DNA from: Anticarsia gemmatalis
Taxonomy: Eukaryota > Arthropoda > Insecta > Lepidoptera > Erebidae
Assembly (NCBI RefSeq): GCF_050436995.1
Contig: NC_134754.1
Span: 9,107,001-9,171,000, forward strand
DNA length: 64,000 nt
Direction of reading: 5' to 3'
The notes under the pieces were generated by a model. It had not been told where the DNA came from and made no database searches. It saw nothing but the letters and a program-made list of their open reading frames with translations. Both the position numbers and the translations under genes were made by a program. This document shows positions 48,601-60,400 of the stretch, piece after piece (position 1 is the stretch's first letter; every line of letters begins with the position of its first letter).

Positions 48601-50613
48601 AAATCAAAATTTAAAAAGTCAGGTTTGGCTTTTTTACAAATAAGAATCTGAATTACGTTTTCGATAGATTAATACAAATTTCTAAAACAGCGTATTAGAT
48701 TTCCTGGCCAGTAAAAAAATCTATCAATTATTGGTGATATTAATTCTCAAGGCGACAGGCGTTTATTTCATTCAGATGACCAAAGAGCTTAAATATCTTT
48801 ATTGCATTTGTCCTTACAGTCAGGAAATTTACGACATGAGTAAACTTTGGGTTTTACACCATGACGTCATTTGTTAAAATAATTGAGTAGTACTTATCTG
48901 GTACGTATCTAGGTATTATTATATACAGTAAGCGTACAAAAAACACAGAACTCAAATTAAACTGTCACTTTAATCTTGAAGAAAATTATTTACTTAAATA
49001 TTTGTTGGTACATTTTAGTTTTATTCGGGTAACTTAGAAGTTATAGCATTGGATACATTTGCGGTCAATGACCCTTTGCTGTCGTTTTTTGTGACGAATA
49101 TTTTCCCAACGTATTTGGGTGCATATTCTGTCTCATCTCTAAAATATCAACCATATTGTCAAAAACACTTTGTTGTTCCATAATACCTGAATTTGTAAAT
49201 ATCTTAAATATCCCAAGACATTTCTGACATATTATTGAGGTTCTCCCATGAAGTGTGTAGAAAACTTAAAACACATTGTATGGTTATACCAACTATGATC
49301 AACTTTTGATTTACGATTGAATGACTATGAGCGAGTTGCCCTAAAATGGTAGACGGAAATGGACTAGTGGCTTCAAGTACTGAATAGTTATAACTCCTTT
49401 ACATAAAATATCCTTCAAGTCATAAATAGCAATTGAATAGAACAATAACCGTATTTTATTACCTGTACTGTTTTACTCATTTAAAACAACATCATATTAA
49501 TTTAATAGTTTATTAGCGGGGTACCGCAAAACACTCAGTTACGTAAACAACTTAACTGCAAATAAGGTGATGGTTGCTAAGAGGAAAATGCTAGTAAATA
49601 GACATTATGTTCTTTAGCTATTTATTCTTCACATGTACTCGTACTGTCTTATTAATTAACCTCGTGTAAGCTCGTACTAGTTGTACAGTGTTAGTCACTT
49701 TCAGTCAATATGAAACTGTATATGAGTGAAATAGACAAAACACTGTATAACTGTACCTCGATTCTCTACCACTATCGAGTACCGACAACCGACCTGTCAT
49801 CGAGAAATTATGTATGAAAATCTGGGGGGCTATCACGTAGATACGTGATAGCCCTTGACAATCATTTGAAAGCTGCTGTCCATTGTTTTCTCCCTTAGAT
49901 TATAGTGATTAATACGTTACGTCAACGCAGCAATGTATTGAATAGTGACCATAGATTTGACGTATACTAGCTGTCAACTGAGATACGTGATAAGCCCGCT
50001 GATCAGCGCCTCTGACGGGTGTCGTAGGAAACATTTTGCCAGTACATTCTAAATGTCAAATTTCGATAGCTAGCCGGTTGTCGGTAGTCAATAGTGGTAG
50101 AGAATCGAGATACTGATCAAAGCTGACACGAATTAGTAAGAAAAGTAGTGAATGGATTCTGACTCAGCATACTGGTAGTTGAATATCTGCTCAGCCATGT
50201 TGTATTAATAGATTAAATACCATTACAACAAAGGTTGTAACTACTCGTATTTCATTACCTCTGCGCTCTCAAAGCTCAAGATTTAAGGAATAAAGGAAAG
50301 GAGACTCTTTCTCTCTGTCTCCCATTAGGGGAGACCCTTAGCACTACGCAGAGAATTCCAAATCCCACTGTGTTTCGAATCCTTTCGAATTTATTCATAG
50401 ACAAGCAGAGCATCATCACCACTATCTGGCTCCCTACTTTATGTTTCTTAGATTTGTTCTTCTCCTGTTAATTAAACTGGCGTTAATCAACGAGAATATG
50501 TTCTTGTTTGATAACAATTTACATTTAATAAGATTATTAATTACTTTTCTTTCCTTACAGATGTGTCCCAAGTCAGAATGTCGCCCTGCCCGACTGCACC
50601 GGCCGCGCAATAG
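45660..50613 (+). CDS. K3: secreted FPGQNQ-repeat protein with one Kazal domain
   Basis: Exons 45660-45690, 47104-47401, 48121-48257 and 50561-50613 (TAG) encode 172 residues. The signal peptide spans exon 1 (MNKLCILFVI) and the start of exon 2. Next come an acidic segment, seven tandem hexapeptides of FPGQNQ type (47172-47297, one unit with R), an Asn/Gln/Pro run and a Thr/Pro linker. The Kazal domain follows: QCIATCPVTPEYNPVCG, NVTYTNPGRLGCAQFCG, then Cys6 in SPCPT. Val is at P1, which favours elastase- or subtilisin-like targets. Three residues lie between Cys4 and Cys5, as in K4. NVT is an N-glycosylation sequon inside the domain. Introns are phase 1, 2 and 1. The repetitive disordered N-terminus suggests an extracellular coating or silk-associated inhibitor; that role is inference. 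Confidence 0.85.
47172..47315 (+). repeat. Coding 18-bp tandem repeat (FPGQNQ)
   Basis: Seven 18-bp units encode NQFPGQ (unit 2 is NRFPGQ) and an eighth degenerates to GQFPWP. Units differ at synonymous positions, alternating CCAGGACAG and CCTGGCCAA forms, so the array is not a very recent slippage product. Confidence 0.85.
47420..47610 (+). mobile_element. Short Helitron-like element next to K3 exon 2
   Basis: It starts TCCTACTAATATTATAAATG and ends GCGGCCTCTAG followed by T. The body words ACCGATTACGATGAAATTTG and GAATAACACATAGGCT match 36445-36660. It begins only 18 bp after the K3 exon 2 donor. Confidence 0.6.
47830..48056 (+). mobile_element. Helitron-like element upstream of K3 exon 3
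   Basis: Shared words with 53025-53451 are AACTACTGAACCAATTTGCA, TGAAATTTGGTATGGAGATA and TTTTACCCCGGGAAAATGAC. It ends TAAAAGCTAG followed by T. The left end is unclear. It stops 64 bp before the Kazal exon. Confidence 0.5.
48287..48385. mobile_element. Rearranged fold-back MITE copy
   Basis: The inner arm CTATTGAATAGATAAACTAC runs into AAACCGGGGATAAG and then a mirrored CTTATCCCCGGTTTATCTAT with ATTCAATAGCG. The two arm halves are in swapped order compared with 45226-45350, as if two copies had been joined end to end. Confidence 0.55.
49757..50110. mobile_element. Inverted-repeat MITE (K3 intron 3)
   Basis: CGATTCTCTACC at 49759-49770 pairs with GGTAGAGAATCG at 50097-50108. The pairing continues inward imperfectly (ACTATCGAGTACCGACAACC against GGTTGTCGGTAGTCAATAGT). 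The roughly 350-bp element has no ORF. A second internal palindrome, CTATCACGTA with TACGTGATAG, lies around 49830-49854. Partial relatives lie at 30532-30710 and 63742-63900. Confidence 0.65.
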
Positions 50614-50654
50614 ACCACTTATTTATTAATTTATATATTTAGTAAATATGACTG

Positions 50655-50660
50655 AATAAA
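50655..50660 (+). terminator. K3 polyadenylation signal
   Basis: AATAAA 41 bases after the K3 stop codon, the first one downstream. Confidence 0.6.
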
Positions 50661-51860
50661 TTATATGTATTTCTAACAAAGAACTTAAATGTTTTTTACT
50701 GGACCCGGTTAATACTGCCAAAATAAATAAATAATGACAACGTTATAATACCAACGTAATATCGAACATAATACACTCATTATACAATTACCCTTTATAC
50801 TACTTTGTTATACTCATAGCAAGCCTTGTTTCTATAGGGTATATTGTTTCTATGTAAGCAATGACAAAGTACGTCTCCTAATTTACTGCAGGTAACATTT
50901 GAGAAAATTGGAACAAACGTTGAAATTCATGCAACATTTTAACAAAAGGACATTTTAATGTAGTCTTATAGTGTAGGTATAGGATTTTATTTATAGGACA
51001 GTTAAAGATTATCTGGTACTTGTACAAATAAGAAGAGAGAATTGAGTTACATGGAATTATTATTTATATCCAGGGTTGATAGTAAAATGCTGTACATAAT
51101 GTGGAATGAACACCAATACGGGTTTTCATTTGTAGTGAAGTTAAAGTGTAATGAGATAATCTTTGTGTGATGAGCACGAGTATTTGTTCTGAGCCTGGAT
51201 GTCAATTTATCTATATAAGTATAAGTATGTATTTAGAAATATATAAGTATGTTTATCAGTTATTTGGTTACCATAGTACAAGCTCTGCTTAGTTTGGAAT
51301 CAAATGACCGTGTGTGAGTTGTCCAATGATATTTATTTATTTTTATTTATTTAATGGAAGTGTTAATGACCTATTTCAGAATTAAAACAAGAGGCTAATT
51401 TAAAATTCAAATAATATTGAAGAGAATATGTGGTGATTAAAAATGTATAAAGTTCCAAAGTACCTCAAGGTTTTCCTTAATTTAAAAGATGAGCAGTTTT
51501 TTTTGTAGGCCACTTATTAGTAACAAACTGCAAGGTAATTGACTGGAAATTATATAAAAACAATAAAAAAATAGTTATGAGATTTAACCGAATTTCAATT
51601 TACGTAATATATCTGTACAAATATCAAATAACCTAACCAGATGACAAGAGCGTTATAACTTTGTGTTAATTGAGTCCCTACAATTATGGTTAATTCTTTC
51701 AAATAACAGAACCAAATTATTGAAAAGACTGATCTGTAGAAACAAACAACAATAAACCATTTGTTACTTATTTACATACTGTTATTTATTACGTGCCTTT
51801 ACAAAGTAGTCGACGACTGCAACGTTAAAAATCAAATCATTTATTTATTTTTGACAATCA

Positions 51861-52085
51861 AATATAAAAATAGATTACCTAGGAGGGGACGCCCTAGAAA
51901 GACATACACAGATCATATTCATTATGTGATGATATCGGTGATGTCTCGCAAAAAAAGTAGGTGCGTAGTACTCATAACCGGCGGTCTTATATGACAAGAT
52001 GCTTGGATGTGAATGAAGAAAAGGAAGTTTGTATGTATGTTTGTATGTATTGTGGCGTTCTCTAGTCTCTGCTTACGCCTATTGG
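51861..52085 (+). mobile_element. LINE-like coding fragment
   Basis: The frame around 51870-51960 reads RRGRPRKTYTDHI, like the RPxxRWxDDI motif at the 3' end of insect LINE or endonuclease-reverse transcriptase ORFs. The following region has the CTAGTCTCTGCTTACGCCTA words typical of dispersed insect repeats. It is heavily truncated. Confidence 0.4.
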
Positions 52086-53024
52086 AAGAAGGTGTGATTT
52101 TATATACATATTATGTACGCATGTAATCAACAAATCAAATGTTTTAAGGCACTGACAACTAATTATCAAGACCTAATAAAAATTATAAAATGAGGTGATT
52201 AATCAATATGAGTCTAGTTAGAAAATATATTCGTCAAGTTAACCGGACTTTAGAATAAGTGTTAAGGATATAGTTATTACTAATTGAGCTCATACTCATA
52301 GCCTATATTTTTTCATTGTCCTCACCACGTCAGGTAAAAATCCCGAAGGTTTACCGATGAAGCAGATGATCTTGACGTATTTCTATCTGCGTAATACCTA
52401 ATAGTCACTATCTATATGATTAGTCAGTATTAATCACAACAAATTGCAGCCTGAGTCGGTTTGATTTTGAGGAAAAGAAAAACTATTCTATTTTATAATA
52501 GGAAGACTTGTCGGATTTATCATACCTTTTCAGCAGAACTGAAAAAATCAAATAGGTATTGAAAGTTTCCTATGAATCATATATTTTTTAAAAATCGTTA
52601 AGTACTAAAAATCACTACAATTCAGATGTGTTCTTGGAAGACGGAACTGTAATCAAACAAGCCTGCATAATATGATACAAATATTTTACCCTTTTTAATA
52701 GTTTTTTCAAAATTGTTATGTCCTTTTTATTTTACTTGACTTCGCATAATTTGTAAGATTAAACCAACTGCGTTGCAGTCTCGATGGACAGTGCGATAGG
52801 ATCACATTATGGTTGATGGGTCATCAACCGTCGGATCACAATTATTTATGCCGAGGAAGGCAATTCTTTATAAAAATGTACGCCGTCGTAAAATAAGTGT
52901 AAGATTCTCAGATTATAAAATGTCCAATTCGCAAAAGTTCCGGTCTCATGTTCTAATCGTTATTGCGAAAGAGACAAAAGATAGTAGAAGGTTCAGACTT
53001 TCTGTACAATACTTAAACTCATCA

Positions 53025-53055
53025 TCCATACTAATATTATAAATGCGAAAGTAAC

Positions 53056-53086
<31 letters not shown>

Positions 53087-53451
53087 GCTACTCAATCACG
53101 CCTAAACTACTGAACCAATTCGCATGAAATTTGGTATGGAGATAGTTTGATACCCGAGAAAGGACATAGGATACTTTTTACCCCGGGAAAATGACGCATT
53201 TCCCGGGAAAATTCAGGTTTCGCCACCGAAGTCGCGAATAATCAATATTATAATGACATTGAATTAACAAAATTCCGTTGTCATGGCAACAGTTTTAATG
53301 GCAGATATGCTTTAGCGCGAGTTATATGAGATATAAATAATTTTGAGAATATTTTTCGTGAAAAAAAGCATATTTTGTTGTTAAGGAATAATTAAGCTTT
53401 GTATTAGTAAAAAAAATTATTCACGCGAGCGGAGCCGCACGGGTCAGCTAG
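53025..53451 (+). mobile_element. Helitron-like element with (CTGT)n expansion
   Basis: It starts TCCATACTAATATTATAAAT, has an uninterrupted CTGT repeat at about 53056-53087, and ends GCACGGGTCAGCTAG followed by T. Body words match 47830-48056. The tetranucleotide tract near the 5' end is a common feature of this repeat type. Confidence 0.6.
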
Positions 53452-53793
53452 TAGTTAATAATAAAGGAAATTCTATAGGTACCCTCTTTCCGTTTTTAAT
53501 TGTTAAGGTAAACGGCATAAAGACAGTCATTGGCAGTCAGTGGGTATAATAACTGAACCACGATGCGTAAATAGATAAAAAAGATAATAAGTTCAAAACT
53601 GGTGAGTCTAGTCTTTGTGTCCACGAAACCTGTCGAGTGCACATCGACGTGGTCGTAGTAGTTCCACAGTACAATGACCAAGTGCACTACTTATAGCAAA
53701 GAATCACAACCTGTTAAGGATTTTTTATTATCGATATTAAGGGCCAGTTTTACAGTTTATATTTAAGTGTCATAACCTATCTCCTGCAAATGT

Positions 53794-54474
53794 ATAGAAC
53801 CAACGATCCAAATTACAACTGATTAGCTAGCTGATAGATATAAAGATGTTTTGAAACCTAGCCACAGGTCAATTTTCACCTTAACCGTTACTTAAAAATA
53901 GCTATTACAAAAATAATTTTATCAATGCACTTAGTAATTATAACTGTTCATGTTATCAATGATAACGAAATAGTTCGTAAGTGAGATGAAACGGGTTATA
54001 TACGAGGAAAATAATAGTGGTGGGGATTTTTTTAAACCTTATAAAACAGACACACGTGTTCTGAAGATGCTGGTCATTTTATAAACGGACTTCGTATGTT
54101 TTGGGTGTTGTGTTAAAATTTTTCGACGATGTTTTCGTGACCTGATTTTTTATCCGGTGACAATGAAGCTTATTGTGTTAATTGGTAAGTAAATATTCAC
54201 GTATTTTTTGAAATACTTGCATTAAATAAATAGCATAAAATAATTAATTTAATAGAACCAACGATCTAAATTACAACTGATTAGCTAGCTGATAGATATA
54301 AAGATGTTTTGAAACCTAGCCACAGGTCAATTTTCACCTTGACCGTTACTTAAAAATAGCTATTACAAAAATAATTTTATCAATGCACTTAGTAATTATA
54401 ACTGTTCATGTTATCAATGATAACGAAATGGTTCGTAAGTGAATATTCACGTATTTTTTGAAATACTTGCATAA
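53794..54474 (+). repeat. Local duplication bracketing K4 exon 1
   Basis: A block of about 190 bp at 53794-53984 (from TAGAACCAACGATC to GTTCGTAAGTGA) recurs nearly unchanged at 54252-54442. A second block starting ATATTCACGTATTTTTTGAA follows the exon 1 donor at 54190-54222 and recurs after the second copy at 54443-54474. K4's promoter and first exon thus lie between the two copies, and GTAAGT-like sequence marks the junction. Confidence 0.8.
54040..54077 (+). promoter_or_regulatory. K4 core promoter: TATA box and initiator
   Basis: TATAAAA at 54040-54046 is followed by TCATT at 54073-54077 and by the K4 ATG at 54163. The spacing is canonical. Confidence 0.55.
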
Positions 54475-57400
54475 AAGAAAATAGTTAATTAAAAACAGTG
54501 GTATTCAGCTTAGTCTTTTTACCAAGCTATGCTTCGCGGCTTCTATTATATTAAGGCAGTTGTGTGTGATTTCCTTGTACTTATTAATTAAGTACAACAT
54601 TTCTAGCTAAAGGTACTTTTTATAGCAGTTAGAAACATAGAAGGCAATTGATTTTTGTTATAATCCTAAGTTAATAAATTATTATCTTGATATGTTTTAT
54701 GATCGCAATAACTAATTAGAACGAATTTGCATGGAATCATTACTAATGATAATGAGGCTCGCGGCAAAAAAGTATCACTGACCTAGCACAATAATGTTTA
54801 ATAGTAAATGTCTTGTCAAAATATTCGTATAACTAGCCACTACATGTAAATTTTCTAATGAATTTTATGATGTGCGAAGATTTATAAGTAATTATATTAA
54901 GTTCTAAGTTATACATTTTCTTTCCGTCCCTTTATCACCCTCAAGTTAAAGCAGTGAAATATCTTACCTTTTACGGCGCCGTTTGTGTCTTAAAGCTTTA
55001 AATAAATGTACATTTTTAACTTCTCTTAGTGTAAATCAGCATGTGCATATCAGCTTAGTCTTTTTACCAAGCTATGCTTCGCGGCTTCTAGTCTCACCGG
55101 ATGACGCTGAATACCAGTGTTTTACATGGAGCGACTGCCTATCTGACCTCCACAACCCAATTACCTGGGATATAACACGATATACTTCGATAAGACTGGT
55201 TGTCAGATTTCGAGCTTCTGACTGCTGATAACGACTGTCTAAGATCTTCAAAAATGACAACCGGGACCCACAATTTAACGTGCCTTTCGAAACACGGAGG
55301 AACTCGATTTGTATAAGATGGTCACCCATCCACAGACCACAACCTCGGCAAGCGTGGCTTAACTTCAGAGATCGATCCGCGCGGCTATTGTTAACTAAGC
55401 CACGAGCTCCTCTTCATGTGTGTGTAAACAGTATTATATTTTTAATATTCGTATTTACTTAAGTCGCTATTTTTGATATCACTTTTGGAAGATAAGGAAG
55501 GAAGTGCAGACATGCCTAAAAGCAACAACGATATCGTTTAAGCACATGTTTTACCTTGAGAAACTTTGCATGCCATCAGCGCTACGTAGGTATAACCAAA
55601 ATGAAAAAACTTTTTATAAACCACTCCTTTCACATCACAGGGATTCCCAAACGCCTACGCGAGAAACGGAACAATGTAAAGCACAAGAGTCCAGTTTCTG
55701 TTCTGTAGACATAAGATTGATTAAAAAATATAGAGGCTCTGTTCTGGAGGTCAAATGTCGATCTCTGGGCAAACAGTCAGCGTTAACTATTAGTATTAGT
55801 TTATAAGATGGGCTGACCCCAATGCGGTTGGAAAAATCAAGGTTGATGATGAATGACGACTTATGCAGAAAACAGTTGAAATGTTATCGAGAACATACCT
55901 ACTTTGTGATATAATTGTAGGTATATAGACATAAATTACCGCTACAACAGTCGTATTTCAGATTACCAATATATAAAACTTTTTATATTTAGACAGGTCT
56001 TACCTAGGGTTATCATTCGTTATAACACAGGTAGGTAACTGGTATGTGGACGTCCGATAGGCCATGTAAAATGCTGGCATCCGGTAGAATTGGATGCCAA
56101 TTTAACATAGTTGAAAGAAAGGCTTGACTGAAAAAAATACTTGGGCAACAAAACAGCCAAATATACCTTTGATTCAAACAGTTAGTTCTTGTGAGTCATT
56201 CCGTCGTCAGAGGTCGCCAATGGTGAAAATAACAAAGCTTCAATTATCACAATCGTTTATAAAACGGCATGATAATAAAGTTGAGGCGATTAGATCTATT
56301 TTTTTTATTCGAGTACCTAACGAGTGGGATTATTATATACTCATTTATTACCCATAAATTCACCACTGATTCTGACATGGACTAAATTGAACAAGGAGAT
56401 TTACTTAGAAAATGTGACATTGTCGGGCAATTTTTCATGATTAAATTTATTTTATAGTATGCGGGGTTAATTAGTTTATACTTTTGTACAAGAGTTTATT
56501 CAATTCTTTTACTTATTGATATTTGTTGCCCTAATCTCTTTTATGACTAAAAACTACATAAAGTTGATTGGTACCTTACATACATTTTGATTTTTTTAAT
56601 GAGGTTCTAGATTATGTTCTTATGATTAATTAAAAAGGACATTAGAATTTTGAAGTGCTATGAGTCATTGTTTATGACGTAACCTATTTATGGGCTACTA
56701 TAGGCATACTATGTAGAGTATCAAAGTACATAACTTACGTATGAGTGATGTAAGTATACTGTGGATATTTATTTCAGTTTTCATTAAAGACATAAGAATT
56801 TTTCGCACAATCTTTACGATTTGTTAGGTTTTGGTAGTTATTTAACTGAATTAGACCTATAGATGTGTTTTACAGAAACGTTAATGATATGCAAGCTTCA
56901 TGGAAGTTTATTTTGAATTAAAAAGCGTTTTGTCCTATTGTCAAAATATCGGCATCATTGATATTGTAAACCGAATAAATCGATAACTTGCTTCCTTTTA
57001 ATGTTACGAGATTTTAATAGAAATATCCATTAGTAAGTAATATTATGAATACCGTATATGACGCCACCTTGGTTACATACCATATAAAAACACAATTAAA
57101 GGTAATGGATATTTAACCATATTTTTATCTTAAGTAATAAACAGCATTTTTTGACTAGGCTTCAAAGAACTTTAGACAAATATATGTACAATGAAAATTT
57201 AGCTTAACATCTTTAGTGATGACCCTTCTTTCTTTTTAACTCATTTACATAATAAGAAATATGTCCAGATGCATTCCAGTTTTGTATAAGCTTAGAGAAT
57301 AATGCGTAATTGCGATACAAGACGGATGGATCGGGTTTTTGTAAAAAGACTGCTCGATTTAGCCTTACGTTTAGCCCAAATTCTGCACATGCTTTAATAA

Positions 57401-60400
57401 AAAGTACAAAGATACGAAAAAAGACAGATAATTTCGTTACTCCAAGTAATATAAACACTAGATAATTTTTAACTACAGTTGCAGTGCTGGGCAGTGTAGC
57501 TGTCGAAGGTGGATATTTTCCAAGACACTATGGACCTCCTCCCCCTCATCATGGAAGAGATTTTCACGGTGGGCCCCATGGTGCTCCTGGGCCCCACGGC
57601 CCGCATTGGCCACACGGCCCGTTTGGTCCACATCGTCAGCCTAATGAAGACGTACGGCGGTTTCACGACTCAAACGAATCAAGTGATTCGGACTCAGGAC
57701 CGGACAGTAGTGGCAGTGGCTCTGGTAGTTCCTCTGAAGAGATAGGATGGCATGGCCCAGGAAGAAAGCCCTGCCGAGGCTGGAGGTATTTAACAAATTT
57801 TTAATTACCTTGAAATTGTTTGTTAGACGATATTTGTAAATGTGTACTAAGAATTCTGTAGCTAAATACAGTCATGTACAAAAGTCGCTTAACATCTTAA
57901 TATTTATTGGATTCTATTAATAACGAAATTTTAATAAGTATCTGTCATTAAGGATGTTTGGGTTGCTGACTATACGTTTAGAATAAGCAGCCATATGCTT
58001 CACGTTTTCTTCTTGTACGCAGATGCCCCCCGCGACCGACCCGTGGACCGTGGTCTAAAACATCGTGTGTAACAAAACCTACGACTCCTAAACGGACGGT
58101 GTCTACTAATAAACCATGGTGGTGGACGCCTGCTGTAACTAAGCCAACAAAAGGCCCTGTTCGAAGTACACCCGGTTGGTGGGAAACGACAGCTGCTATG
58201 AAAGAACCCAGTACAGTGGTGTCATCTACTCTACCGTGGTGGCAAACTACACCATCTCAAAGTAAAGGGCCCAGTACAGAAGAGTCTTCTACTCTTCCTT
58301 GGTGGCAAACTACTCCATCTCAAACAAAGGGCTCTAGTACAGTGGGGTCATCTACCCTTCCGTGGTGGCAAACTACACCATCTAAAACAAAAGGGCCCAG
58401 TACAGAGGAGTCTTCTACTCTTCCTTGGTGGGAAACTACACCATCTCCTACAAAAGACCCTAGTACTAATTGGTGGGACACAACAACATCAAGGCCAACA
58501 CAAGGATCTACGAGTGCTACAAGACCAACCGGGGTTCCCACTCCGAAACCTAGTTCATCTACATGGAACCCAAATACTATATCTACAGGAGGAATCCCAT
58601 CCTCCACCACTGGCCCTCTAAGAACTACAACTGCGTCACAAGTTATACTTGACTGTATAAAAAATTGTCAAGCTACAAATGAATACAATCCTGTTTGTGG
58701 TACTAATTTTGTTACGTATGACAATATAGGAAAGCTGAATTGCGCTAAGCAGTGCGGTGTTGGTAAGTTTGTGTGTATACGAGTATATACAAATACCTAT
58801 GGGCGTCTACACATCAATGCCGACATGTTTCAATCGCCAACTAATAAGTGCCGTGGCGTGCCATCGGCTTTGGTGTGACGTCTTAATAGTTAACTAATAA
58901 TTTAGACCTAGTAATACGATGATTGATGGATTTTTACGAGATATATTTTTCATAATATTTAATTCAGTAACTCTCCCTTGATTGTGTAGGTCGATATATT
59001 CATATTTATTATAAATTTTACAGCGGTGGATTTATTGAGAAAGTTTGCTTGTCCCCCTACGCCACCCCCCGACAATGGACGATCTACTACTTCTGCAACG
59101 GAAGCAACAATGATGACAGGTCGTACTACTTCTCTGACAGACTTCCAGAGATGTATGAGTAATTGTCTCATAACATCTGACTACAGCCCTGTCTGCGGAA
59201 CAGATCTAGTCACTTACATAAATAAAGATAGAATAAAATGTGCCCAGGAATGCGGACTAGGTGAGCTCTTACTGGATTTAAAAAAGTCCAATCACTACTA
59301 TACAATTCCCATTCCAAAATATAAAAAAAACATGGCTGTTTTCTTTAAGTCTTACGTATTCTTTACAGAAATACAAGTTTTATGCAATAGCTCTTGCGCC
59401 GCATGTGGTCATTTTAAGCCGACAAGCACATCGACCACTAAGTCAACCCATTCATGGTCAACTACATCAAGTACAACTGTTAGAACTACCCCGACCATGT
59501 CTATGGAACAATGTATAAGATTATGTCCTGCCACTTCAGAAAAGAACCCTGTGTGTGGAACCAACAATGTCACATATAGCAATCCTGGACATTTGCTCTG
59601 TGCTCAGCTTTGTGGACAAGGTAAAACTTTTTAATTGCTTCTTGTGCTAAGTCCCTAATGCGCACTTGGCTACCGTAGTGGACTCGAGGCCTTACCCCTC
59701 CTTTGAAAAGACCCAGGAATGGAAGGGTCACTGGTTAAAGGAAAACATTGTGCGTATCAAAACAAGATTGTTTTTTTTTCTAAAAACATCTCGTCCTAGG
59801 TCTAAACAACGGTCTCCTTCCGGAGTGAGGAAGGGGTTAGGTTTCGAAATTGAAAATACTTAGACTTAATGAGTCATAGGAATAAACTCACACAATTAGA
59901 CTCACTGAGAATTATGTACTTTTCCAGATGTGAAAATAGCCCGTTTTGAACGATGCTCTTCAAGTGTGCCTGCTGAAGAAATATTGTTTTGTATAAGTAC
60001 ATGTCCAGTAACATCTGAATATAACCCTGTTTGTGGAACAAATAACGTCACTTATACGAATCGAGGCCACCTGAATTGTGCCATAAGCTGTGGAGCTGGT
60101 AAGAATCTTGGGATTTCGTCATATATTTATTTTAGCCTAGTTCAAAATTGTAGGAATCCTAGACCTAATCAAATATTTTATCATCGTTTAAAAATTATAA
60201 AAGGAAATTTAACCCATTAATATCCCACTGCTGGGACAGGGTCTCCTCCCGGAATGAGGGAGGGGTTAGGCCTTGCGTCCACCACGGACTTTCTATACCT
60301 TCAAGGTCTGTTTTTTAAGAACTGTCAGTATTTTTCGTCACCGTTGGAACAAGTGATAATTATTTCTAATACACACATAATTTCATAAAGTCATTGGTGT

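Larger units (their letters stand above)
50661..54039. other. Intergenic DNA between K3 and K4
   Basis: No intact gene was found. It contains a LINE-like fragment (51861-52085), a long Helitron-like element (53025-53451) and the first arm of a local duplication (53794-53984). The rest is AT-rich with no recognised structure. Confidence 0.5.

Noticed and set aside
53056..53087. (CTGT)n tract as a CRISPR-like or regulatory array
   Set aside because: It is a simple tetranucleotide microsatellite inside a Helitron-like element, with no spacers.
57213..57458. 81-codon minus-strand ORF just before K4 exon 2
   Set aside because: AT-rich, no recognisable motif, and it ends at the polypyrimidine region of the K4 acceptor. 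Probably chance.
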